Shown: piece by piece, positions 51,025 to 58,792 of the stretch
Layout of the letters: every line of letters begins with the position of its first letter
Numbering within the stretch: position 1 is the stretch's first letter
Assembly: GCA_002300355.1 (NCBI GenBank)
Contig: NSGV01000003.1
Location: forward strand, 992,001 to 1,056,000
DNA length: 64,000 nt
Direction of reading: 5' to 3'
Origin: Streptomyces sp. TLI_235
GTDB lineage: Bacteria > Actinomycetota > Actinomycetes > Streptomycetales > Streptomycetaceae
Notes under the pieces: generated by a model
The model's input: only the letters and a program-made list of their open reading frames with translations
What the model was told of the DNA's origin: nothing
The model's database searches: none
Made by a program: the position numbers and the translations under genes

Positions 51025-52518
51025 TTGGCCCCCAGTCCTTCATGCGACAGCCGGTCGGTCAGCCTGTGGCGAACCGCACTCGCCGGGCTTCTCGCCCTGC
51101 TCGGCGCCTTCGGGACGGTGCTGCTGCCCGCCGCACAGGCCCACGCGGCCTCCGTGGCATTCACCCTGGGAGCCACCCGCACCGACCAGAACGGCAACAC
51201 ACTCCAGCTGCACGGGCTGGGCATCGTCAAGGTGGGGAGCACCTGGTACGGCTTCGGCGAGGACAAGACCGGCGAGACGTCGGCGAACACCTCGTTCCAG
51301 GACATCCCCTGCTACACCTCCAGCGACCTCGGCACCTGGACCTACCAGGGCGTGGCACTGGCCAAGCAGAGCAGCGGCGATCTGGGGCCGAACCGGATCG
51401 TCGAGCGGCCGAAGGTCATCTACAACGCGTCGACCAGCACGTACGTGATGTACCTGCACATCGACAACGCCGACTACTCCGACGCGAAGGCCGGTGTGGC
51501 CACCAGCAGCACCCCCCGCGGCCCGTACACCTACCGGGGCGGCTTCCGGCCGCTGGGCAACGTCAGCCGTGACCTGGGTCTGTTCCAGGAGACCGACGGC
51601 ACCGGCTACCTGCTGACCGAGGACCGCAACAACGGCGGCCTGCGGATCGACAGACTGTCGGCCGACTACCTCTCGGTGGACAGCGCGGTCGCGCTCCTGG
51701 GCGGGGGCAGCATCGAGTCCCCGGCCATGGTGAAGAGCGGCGGCACCTACTACATGGTGGGGTCGCATCTGTCGGGCTGGTACACCAACGACAACGTCTA
51801 CGCCACCGCCACGTCCCTGAGCGGACCGTGGTCGTCCTGGAGGGACCTGGCCGCCCCCGGCACCAACACGTACGACAGTCAGACGGCCAACATCATCACC
51901 GTCCAAGGCTCCTCGGGCACCACGTACATCTACGCGGGGGACCGCTGGAACACCGGCGACCTGGGCAACTCCAAGCTGATCTGGCTCCCGCTGACCATCA
52001 GGGGGACGACGGTGAACCTCGGCCAGTACCTCACCTGGTCCCTCGACACGGCCGCGGGCACCTGGTCAGCCGGCAGCGGAATCCCCTCCGCCGGCACCTT
52101 CACCCTGACCAACGCGGCCAGTTCGATGCTGCTGGATGTGTCCGGCGCCTCCACCTCCAACGGAGGCGGGGTCATCCAATGGCCGTCGACCGGCGGCGCC
52201 AACCAGAAATGGACGCTCACCAGGGTGGCGGACAACATCTACACGCTGACCAGCGTCAACAGCGGACTGTGCCTGGACGTCCCCGGCTACTCGACCGGCA
52301 CCGGCGTGCAGTTGCAGCAGTGGACCTGCAACGGAGGCGTCAACCAGCAGTGGGCGCTGGACCTCACCGGCAGCCTCACCGGCAGCAAGTACGTGCTGGT
52401 CGGCATCGGCAGTGGCCTGACCATGGGCACCGGCGGCTCGACCTCGCAGGGCGTGGCAGTGGACCAGGAGGCCGGCGGCAGTGCAAGTGCTGCCAGTGAG
52501 AGCTGGACCCTGTCCTGA
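51025..52518 (+). CDS. Secreted GH43 (subfamily 24-like) exo-beta-1,3-galactanase with ricin/CBM13 module
   Basis: Probably releases galactose or galacto-oligosaccharides from the beta-1,3-galactan backbone of arabinogalactan. The 497-aa product has a Sec signal (to about 40, ending AHAA). The propeller shows LQLHGLGIVKVGSTWYGFGE, CYTSSDLGTWTY, RIVERPKVIYN, YLHIDNADYSDAK, GGGSIESPAMVKSGGTYYM and AGDRWNTGDL, the pattern of galactan 1,3-beta-galactosidases. The usual GH43 Asp base is not in its normal place, as is known for subfamily 24. A ricin domain follows from about 355. TTG at 51025 was chosen because GGAGAGG precedes it by a few bases. A plain beta-xylosidase is less likely. Confidence 0.82.
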   Translation: MAPSPSCDSRSVSLWRTALAGLLALLGAFGTVLLPAAQAHAASVAFTLGATRTDQNGNTLQLHGLGIVKVGSTWYGFGEDKTGETSANTSFQDIPCYTSSDLGTWTYQGVALAKQSSGDLGPNRIVERPKVIYNASTSTYVMYLHIDNADYSDAKAGVATSSTPRGPYTYRGGFRPLGNVSRDLGLFQETDGTGYLLTEDRNNGGLRIDRLSADYLSVDSAVALLGGGSIESPAMVKSGGTYYMVGSHLSGWYTNDNVYATATSLSGPWSSWRDLAAPGTNTYDSQTANIITVQGSSGTTYIYAGDRWNTGDLGNSKLIWLPLTIRGTTVNLGQYLTWSLDTAAGTWSAGSGIPSAGTFTLTNAASSMLLDVSGASTSNGGGVIQWPSTGGANQKWTLTRVADNIYTLTSVNSGLCLDVPGYSTGTGVQLQQWTCNGGVNQQWALDLTGSLTGSKYVLVGIGSGLTMGTGGSTSQGVAVDQEAGGSASAASESWTLS

Positions 52519-52626
52519 CCGGCTGACAGCAGGGGGCCGGCCGGCGGGTGGCCCACCTGAGGGCCGCCGGGCGACAGGCGCGGACAACCTCAACACCTCG
52601 TTCAAGGTCGAACAGAAGGAGTTACA

Positions 52627-54966
52627 GTGCCGGATTCCATCCCGCGTCGATCGGTTCTCGTCGGCATGGCGGCCATGACGGCGGCCGCCACGGTCGGCTC
52701 CGTCGCCATGACGACGCCCGCGTACGCCGCGACGACCGCCGACCCGCTGCCGCTCCCTCCCCTGCGGATCCCGCAGACCGATCTGGGCCTCGAGCAGCAG
52801 CCGGACTCCAAGATCCAGTGGCTGATGGACGCCAAGCTGGGGATGTTCATCCACTGGGGCGTGTACGCGGGCCCGGCCAACGGTGAGTGGTACATGCACA
52901 ACGCCGCGGTCACCCCGGCGAACTACCAGAAATACCTCACCGACGCGACGAGCGAGCAGTTCACCGCCGATGCCTACGACCCGGCGGCCTGGGCCCAGCT
53001 GGCGAAGGACTTCGGGGCGAAGTACACGACGCTCACCGCCCGCCACCACGACGGCTTCGCGCTGTGGCCGCTGAACCACCCCAACAGCTGGCACTCCGGG
53101 CAGGCGCCGCTCAGGCGTGACTTCGTCAAGGACTACGTCGCAGCGGTACGGGCGGCCGGTCTGAGGGTGGGCCTGTACTACTCGCCGATCGACTGGCGCT
53201 ACCCCGGCTACTACGACGTGACCGGCACCAACTGCGCGACGAACCCGTGGGGTTACACCACCGATCCCGCGCACAAGGAGAACGCACGGATCATGAAGAC
53301 CGAGGTGTACCAGTCGGTCAAGGAGCTGGTCACCCAGTACGGCGTGATCGACGACCTGTGGTGGGACGGCGGCTGGATCGCGGAGCAGGGCACCGACGCG
53401 GCCGGCGCGTTCTTCTGGGAACCCGGCCGGTTCCGCGACACCGCCAACCAGTGGCCGGTGGACGCCGCGTACGGCGAGACGGACTCCGGCGGCAACCCGC
53501 TCGGACTGATGGGCATGGTCCGCAAGCACCAGCCCGACATCGTCGCGACCTCACGCTCCGGCTGGAAGGGCGACTACGACAGCGACGAGGGCCCAGGGGT
53601 CCCCAGCGGGGCGATCCGCACGGGCAGGCTCGTCGAGAAGGTCTTCAGCGTCGGTGGCACGTGGGGCTACTCCAACTCCCCTGTCATGGGCTACGGCACC
53701 GCCCTGAACATCCTGGTCAACTGTTGGGTGCGGAACATGACCGTGATGGTCAACGTCGGCCCGGACCGGCACGGCACCGTCCCCGACCCCCAGGCCGGCC
53801 TGCTGCGGCAGATCGGCACCTTCATGACCGCCTACGGCCAGTCCATCTACGGCACGCGCGGCGGGCCGTGGAACCCGGTCGACGACCAGTACGGCTTCAC
53901 TTACAACGGCAACACCTTCTACGTCCACCTGCTGCCCGGCTACAGCGGAACCACCTTCACCACACCGCCGGTCGGCGACGCGCAGATCACCCGCGTGTTC
54001 GACGTGCGGTCCGGCGGCACCCTCTCCTGCACCGTCAGCGCGGACGGCCGGGTCACCGTGACCGGCATCGACCGCACCACCCACCCCCAGGACAGCGTCA
54101 TCGGCGTCGTCCTCGACCGGAGCGTGCAGCCGGCCGACATCGCCGCCGTCAAGACCGCGACCGCCGACAGCGAGGAGACGTCCAAGGGCAACACCGCGGC
54201 CAAGGCGGTCGACGGGGCCACCTCCACCCGCTGGTGCGCCAACGACGGCAACACCGGCCACTGGCTCAAGGTGGACCTCGGCTCGACCCGTTCCCTGACC
54301 GGCACCCGCATCGCCTGGGAGCTGGACGGGGCCAACTACCGGTACAAGATCGAGGGCTCCACCGACAACATCGGCTGGACCACGCTGGCCGACCTCACCG
54401 CCACGACCGGCACCACCCAGGTCCAGGTCTCCCAGTTCCGCACCCAGGCACGGTACGTGCGCGTCACCGTCACCGGGCTACCGGACGGTGTATGGGCGTC
54501 CATCCGCAACCTGGAGGTCTACGACCGGCCTTTCGGCGCGAACCTGGGCACCGTCAAACTGGTCAACCGCAAGAGCGGCAAAGTGATGGACGTCATCGAC
54601 GCCTCCACCGCCGACGGCGCCGACCTCGTCCAGTGGCCCTGGACCGGTGGCACCAACCAGCAGTGGAAGTTGGTGCCCAACTCGGACGGGTCCTACCGGC
54701 TGTCCAACGTCAAGAGCGGCAAGGTCCTCGAGAGCCCCGGCAACTCCACCCAGGGCGCGAACCTCGACCAGTGGACCGGCAACGGCGGCGACAACCAGTG
54801 CTGGCGGCTCGTCCCCTCCGCGACCAGCGGCTACTACCGGCTCGTCAACCTCCGCAACGGCTGGTGCGCCGACGTCAAGGACGCGTCCACCGCCGACGGC
54901 GCCCATGTCATCCAATGGCCCACCACCGGCGGCGACAACCAGGACTGGCAGATCCTCGCCATCTGA
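52627..54966 (+). CDS. Secreted GH29 alpha-L-fucosidase with F5/8C (CBM32) and ricin/CBM13 modules
   Basis: Releases L-fucose from glycans. The 779-aa product begins with a Tat-like signal (IPRRSVLVGMAAM; to about 35). The GH29 barrel shows KLGMFIHWGVYAG, ARHHDGFALWP and GVIDDLWWDGGW with Asp247 as likely nucleophile. A C-terminal sheet follows, then a discoidin-type CBM32 (about 504-632; AVDGATSTRW, VDLGSTRS) and a ricin-type lectin (about 637-779). GTG at 52627 follows AAGGAG. It lies 108 bp after the exo-galactanase gene without a convincing terminator, so the two may be co-transcribed. Its closest relative in the window is the pseudogene at 49255. Confidence 0.93.
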   Translation: MPDSIPRRSVLVGMAAMTAAATVGSVAMTTPAYAATTADPLPLPPLRIPQTDLGLEQQPDSKIQWLMDAKLGMFIHWGVYAGPANGEWYMHNAAVTPANYQKYLTDATSEQFTADAYDPAAWAQLAKDFGAKYTTLTARHHDGFALWPLNHPNSWHSGQAPLRRDFVKDYVAAVRAAGLRVGLYYSPIDWRYPGYYDVTGTNCATNPWGYTTDPAHKENARIMKTEVYQSVKELVTQYGVIDDLWWDGGWIAEQGTDAAGAFFWEPGRFRDTANQWPVDAAYGETDSGGNPLGLMGMVRKHQPDIVATSRSGWKGDYDSDEGPGVPSGAIRTGRLVEKVFSVGGTWGYSNSPVMGYGTALNILVNCWVRNMTVMVNVGPDRHGTVPDPQAGLLRQIGTFMTAYGQSIYGTRGGPWNPVDDQYGFTYNGNTFYVHLLPGYSGTTFTTPPVGDAQITRVFDVRSGGTLSCTVSADGRVTVTGIDRTTHPQDSVIGVVLDRSVQPADIAAVKTATADSEETSKGNTAAKAVDGATSTRWCANDGNTGHWLKVDLGSTRSLTGTRIAWELDGANYRYKIEGSTDNIGWTTLADLTATTGTTQVQVSQFRTQARYVRVTVTGLPDGVWASIRNLEVYDRPFGANLGTVKLVNRKSGKVMDVIDASTADGADLVQWPWTGGTNQQWKLVPNSDGSYRLSNVKSGKVLESPGNSTQGANLDQWTGNGGDNQCWRLVPSATSGYYRLVNLRNGWCADVKDASTADGAHVIQWPTTGGDNQDWQILAI

Positions 54967-54989
54967 CGGACGCCCCGCCCTGCTGAGAC

Positions 54990-55531
54990 CGCCGGCGGTT
55001 CCCTCCGCCAGCGCCGCGCGGACAGCCACCAACAAGCGCTCCAGCAGCGCGGCCTGAGAAGTCGTTGTCCTTCCGAGAGCGACGGGTGCGGGCAGTGGCG
55101 GTGGAGGGTCTCCGAACCGGACTGTGATGGCGTCACCGTCGTCGATAACGTCCTCGGTGGTCAACCGGACGATTCGGCTGACAGGTTGGGCGTGGAGCAG
55201 GACGAGTGCGGCCGCGGTTCGGCTTCTCAGCGGCAGGACCTCGTCGTGCAGAACGCGGCGGAGGGCGGCGAGGCGGCGGTGCTGGTGCATCGGGGCCTGG
55301 GCCTGCTTGATCACACGGGGTGGCAGAGCGAGTCGGGGCATGGTGCCGTTGTCCATGCACCAGCGCAGGAGGAGCTGGGCGGGTCGGCGGTGGCGTAACG
55401 GTCCGCGTGCCAGGTGGCGAACCGGTGCAGGAGCCGGTGTCGTGCGGGGTCCTCGACGGCTGTGAGGCGCTCGGTCGGGACGGCCCGGACCAGTGGCCGC
55501 GTGGGGTCCGGCGCGCTGCGCCGGGCCCCAC
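54990..55531 (-). pseudogene. Integrase/tyrosine-recombinase-like remnant
   Basis: One minus frame from 55356 reads RRLAALRRVLHDEVLPLRS, ALVLLHAQPVSRIVRL and TTEDVIDDGDAITVRFGDPP. An upstream piece in another frame reads HRLLHRFATWHADRY. This matches my recollection of recombinase-like proteins frequent in streptomycete mobile regions. The catalytic Arg/His/Tyr part is absent and the frames do not join, so it is a relic. It marks the end of the glycosidase block. Confidence 0.55.
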
Positions 55532-55545
55532 GCGGGTGGTCGGCG

Positions 55546-55755
55546 TCAGGCGTCGCCGTTGAGCATGGCGGCAGTCAGGACGTTGCCGGCGACACCCCAG
55601 CCGCCGTCGACGACCTCGTCGATGAGCACGACAGTGGTGGGACGGGCCCGTTCACCGTAGATCTCCGCGTACAGGTCGGTGGTGCGCTCGACGATCTTCT
55701 TCTTGTCCTCGGCGGTGATGGTGCCCGCGGGAACCTTGAAGTTGGCGAAAGGCAT
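55546..55755 (-). CDS. 4-oxalocrotonate tautomerase-family protein
   Basis: A small tautomerase (69 aa, the standard monomer length) with the catalytic N-terminal Pro in MPFANFKVPAG. The family pattern KKKIVERTTDLYAEIYG and TTVVLIDEVVDGGWGVAG follows. It isomerises enol and keto forms of unsaturated acids; the physiological substrate is unknown. The ATG at 55755 follows AAGGAG. It is the last gene of a minus-strand group with two SDRs and may share their promoter. Confidence 0.88.
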   Translation of the reverse strand: MPFANFKVPAGTITAEDKKKIVERTTDLYAEIYGERARPTTVVLIDEVVDGGWGVAGNVLTAAMLNGDA

Positions 55756-55851
55756 GGGTCGTTCTCCTTTGAGTGGGTTTCTTCCATGGGATCGGAAGTC
55801 CGTGACCGAGGGCGGTAGCCGATGACCGTCCCTCGGCTGGTGTCGGCGTGG

Positions 55852-56757
55852 TCAGAGGCTGGCGCGGGGAGTGAGCAATTCGTCGATGCCGACACGGTGG
55901 AAGAACTCCGCGCGAATCCGGTCGTACATGATGGAGACCACTTCGCTGCCGTCGCGGCTGGGATCGACATGGGTGCGGAACGGTCGTTCCCCATGGGGCA
56001 GACCGACGACACGGACGATTTCGTCAGCCACTTCCTGGGCCTCACGTCCCGGCGGGAAGATGCGGCTCAGGGCCTCGGTCATCGTGTCCCTGAGCCGCCC
56101 GTAGGGCTCGTCGTACTCTGCGGCACGGGCGGTGTCAGCCGGTGCGCCGGCGTGAGTGAAGTGGTTGGTGCCGCTCGGATAGGCGCCGGGGACGACGAGG
56201 GTGGTCTCGATGCCGAACTTGATCAGCTCGGCGGCGTAGCTCTCGGCGAGCGCGTCCATCGCGGCTTTGGCCGCGAAGTAGGGTGCCAGGAAGGGCGGAT
56301 GTCCACCGCGGGTCGAGCTGGATCCGACCCACACGAGCAGCCCTCGTCCCTGGGGGCGCATGATCGGCAGCACCGTGCGGTTCACGCGTTGCGTGGACAG
56401 CACATTGACGTCGTAGAGGTCGGCGAGCTGGGCGACGGTGAATGCCTCGGCCGGTCCGAGCACCATGTGGCCGGCATTGTGCACCACGACGTCGATCCGT
56501 CCCTGGTCCGCCATCACGTGGTCGATGGCGGCGTCGACCGATCCCTGTTCCCGGACGTCCATCTCCACAGCGGTGATCCGCACGCCGCGGTCCTTCTCGA
56601 CCTGGGCGAGCGCGGCGACGGCGGGTGCGTTGCGGCTGGTGGTGGCACGCATGCCGGCGTACACGATGTGGCCGGCCTCGGCCAGGGCCCGTGCGGTGCG
56701 GTTCCCGAAGCCACTGGATGCGCCGGTGATCACCACGACCTTCGACTGCGCACTCAC
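55852..56757 (-). CDS. Short-chain dehydrogenase/reductase
   Basis: A classical SDR, 301 aa, with VVITGASSGFGNRTARALAE, HNAGHMVLG, SSSTRGGHPPFLAPYFAAK (catalytic Ser, Tyr, Lys) and a longer C-terminus than usual, ending near HRVGIDELL. The substrate is not evident. GTG at 56757 overlaps the stop of the second SDR (GTGA), so the two are translated together. It is probably under the XRE regulator transcribed divergently. Confidence 0.85.
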   Translation of the reverse strand: MSAQSKVVVITGASSGFGNRTARALAEAGHIVYAGMRATTSRNAPAVAALAQVEKDRGVRITAVEMDVREQGSVDAAIDHVMADQGRIDVVVHNAGHMVLGPAEAFTVAQLADLYDVNVLSTQRVNRTVLPIMRPQGRGLLVWVGSSSTRGGHPPFLAPYFAAKAAMDALAESYAAELIKFGIETTLVVPGAYPSGTNHFTHAGAPADTARAAEYDEPYGRLRDTMTEALSRIFPPGREAQEVADEIVRVVGLPHGERPFRTHVDPSRDGSEVVSIMYDRIRAEFFHRVGIDELLTPRASL

Positions 56758-57521
56758 ACCATGCCCCCGTTGGCACGCAGGATCTGGCCGTTGACCCAGT
56801 GCCCTTCCGGGCTGGTGAGGAACGCGACCACGTTGGCGATGTCCTCCGGGCTGCCCAGCCGCTCCAGCGGCGGGGTCTTGGCGAGCTGGTCGACCTGTTC
56901 GGGCGTCTTGCCGTCGAGGAACATGTCCGTGGCCGTGGGCCCGGGGGCGACGGTGTTCACGGTGACGTCCCGTCCGCGCAGCTCGCGGGCGAGGATCAGC
57001 GTGATCGACTCGATGGCGCCCTTGCTCGCCGCGTACGCGCCGTACGCGGGGAATTGACTGCCGACCACGGAGGTCGAGAACCCCACGAAGGAGCCGCCCG
57101 CACGCAGGCGCCGGGCCGCCTGCTGGGCGACGACGAAAGCGCCGCGGATGTTGGTGCGGTGCACGGCGTCGAGCACTGCGAGGTCGAGGTCGGCGATGGG
57201 TGACAGAGCGAGTCGACCGGCGGAGTTGACGACGACATCCACGCCGCCGAACTCCTTCTCCGCCCGGTCGAACACCGTGGCCACCGCGCTCTCGTCCGCC
57301 ACGTCCGCCTGCACGCAGATCGCCCGCCCGCCGGAAGCGGTGATCGCTGCCACCGTCTCCTCGGCGGCAGCCGCGTCGTGGGCGTAGTTCACCACGACGG
57401 CCAGGCCGTCCTGGGCGAGCTTGCGGGAGACCGCCCGGCCGATGCCGCGTGATCCTCCGGTGACGACGGCAACCCGCGCGGCCGCCGGTTCATGGGTTCG
57501 AGCTTGGTGGTTCGTGGTCAT
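56754..57521 (-). CDS. Short-chain dehydrogenase/reductase (FabG-like)
   Basis: A 255-aa SDR with VVTGGSRGIGRAVSRKLAQD, NSAGRLALSP, YAASKGAIESIT and the typical end VAFLTSPEGHWVNGQILRAN. The family includes many 3-oxoacyl and xenobiotic ketone reductases; the substrate is unknown. The ATG at 57521 follows GGAGG directly. Between it and the divergent regulator lies a 21-bp palindrome that probably controls both directions. Confidence 0.87.
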   Translation of the reverse strand: MTTNHQARTHEPAAARVAVVTGGSRGIGRAVSRKLAQDGLAVVVNYAHDAAAAEETVAAITASGGRAICVQADVADESAVATVFDRAEKEFGGVDVVVNSAGRLALSPIADLDLAVLDAVHRTNIRGAFVVAQQAARRLRAGGSFVGFSTSVVGSQFPAYGAYAASKGAIESITLILARELRGRDVTVNTVAPGPTATDMFLDGKTPEQVDQLAKTPPLERLGSPEDIANVVAFLTSPEGHWVNGQILRANGGMV

Positions 57522-57554
57522 GTCCTCCACGATGCAGTGCTCTGACCTGCGCAA

Positions 57555-57575
57555 CCAGGGGATGTCATCCCCTGG
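57555..57575. promoter_or_regulatory. 21-bp perfect palindromic operator in a divergent promoter
   Basis: CCAGGGGATG and CATCCCCTGG flank a single T (57565). It sits midway between the SDR start (57521) and the XRE start (57609), the classical position for an autoregulated XRE repressor or activator. Confidence 0.75.
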
Positions 57576-57608
57576 GCCAAGGGCCCGGCCGAGCGCAGAA
57601 TGGAGGTT

Positions 57609-58469
57609 ATGAGTTCTGCGAAGTACACCGAGTTGGGAGCCTTCCTGCGTTCGCGGCGTGAACGCATCCGCCCGGCCGACGTCGGGCTCCCGACCGGGCC
57701 CCGGCGCCGGGTTCCCGGGTTGCGCCGCGAGGAGGTCGCCCAGCTCGCCGGAGCATCGGTGGACTACTACAACGAGCTCGAGCGTGGAGCCGGGTCGCAA
57801 CCGTCCGAGCAGATGATCGCCGCGCTGGCGAGGGCCCTGCGCCTGAGCGCCGACGAACGCGACTACCTGTTCCACCTGGCGGGCCGCCCGGTGCCGGCGC
57901 AGGGTGGAGCAGTCTCGCACGTGCACCCCGGCATGCTCGATCTCCTCGATCGTCTGGCGTCGACACCGGCACAAGTCATTACCGACTTGCACGTCACCCT
58001 CGTGCAGAACCCGGTCGCGGTGGCCCTGGTCGGAGACCAGACCGGCTTCCGAGGGCCTCGGGCCAGCTTCGTCTACCGGTGGTTCACGGAACCCGACGCT
58101 CGACGTCTCTACCCCGAATCCGATCACGAAGCCCAGTCCCGTGCCTTTGCCGCGGATCTACGGGCCGCTGCCGCGCGGAGGGACGCGAAGGACACCGAAG
58201 CCACCTCGATGATCCATTCGCTCCTCGGTGCCTCCGCCGAGTTCGCCTCGCTCTGGGCCGACCACGACGTGGCGTTCCGGCGGGACGACCGCAAGCGCCT
58301 CAACCACCCCACGCTCGGGCTGATCGAGGTCAACTGCCTCAACCTGTTCAGCGAGGACGGCCGGCAGCGCCTGCTGTGGTTCACTCCCGCAGCCGGTACG
58401 GACGGTTCCGGCCTGCTCGACCTGCTCGCGGTCATCGGCACTCAGGAAATCGCCGAACCGACACCTTGA
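57609..58469 (+). CDS. XRE-family regulator with MmyB-like ligand-binding domain
   Basis: A 286-aa regulator with an N-terminal HTH (ELGAFLRSRRERIRP, RREEVAQLAGASVDYYNELE) and the C-terminal MmyB-like ligand-binding domain (VTLVQNPVAVALVGD, FVYRWFTEPDARRLYP, LNHPTLGLIEVNC). This class is common in actinomycetes and often controls an adjacent divergent SDR. The ATG at 57609 follows GGAGG. It probably binds the palindrome at 57555-57575 and responds to a small hydrophobic ligand. Confidence 0.9.
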   Translation: MSSAKYTELGAFLRSRRERIRPADVGLPTGPRRRVPGLRREEVAQLAGASVDYYNELERGAGSQPSEQMIAALARALRLSADERDYLFHLAGRPVPAQGGAVSHVHPGMLDLLDRLASTPAQVITDLHVTLVQNPVAVALVGDQTGFRGPRASFVYRWFTEPDARRLYPESDHEAQSRAFAADLRAAAARRDAKDTEATSMIHSLLGASAEFASLWADHDVAFRRDDRKRLNHPTLGLIEVNCLNLFSEDGRQRLLWFTPAAGTDGSGLLDLLAVIGTQEIAEPTP

Positions 58470-58562
58470 CGACCTGCCGCCTTGGGTCGCCGTGCCCTTC
58501 AAAGCAGCTCGGACCGCAGCCAGGAATCGACCACCAGTGTGTCAGCGGGGCCAGGACATTTC

Positions 58563-58792
58563 GCTGCCGACTGGGTTGGGCGGCCCGCCGCGACAGCCTC
58601 TGCCTCGACCGGGCCACCAAGCAGCTCGCCGCCGACGGCTAGCCCGTCTCCGACGACCTGCTGACCCGCCTGTCCCCGCTCCGGTTCGACCACATCGACT
58701 TCCTCGGCCGCTACGCGTTCTTCCGCCCGCAGGAGGCCGGGCGACGGCCGCTGCGCGAACCGTCGCCCACTGAGGAAGGCGGCGACGCCTAG
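58563..58792 (+). pseudogene. 3' remnant of a Tn3-family transposase
   Basis: One frame reads LDRATKQLAADG, a stop codon (58640-58642), then PVSDDLLTRLSPLRFDHIDF and LGRYAFFRPQ. This is the extreme C-terminus of Tn3-type transposases in actinomycetes. The catalytic DDE part is gone and the remaining piece is interrupted. Its final stop overlaps the stop of the convergent hydrolase gene. No terminal inverted repeat was recognised. Confidence 0.7.

Noticed and set aside
51025..52518. Simple beta-xylosidase assignment for this GH43 gene
   Set aside because: The LHGLGIVKVGSTWYGFGE opening and the displaced catalytic base fit galactan 1,3-beta-galactosidases better than xylosidases.
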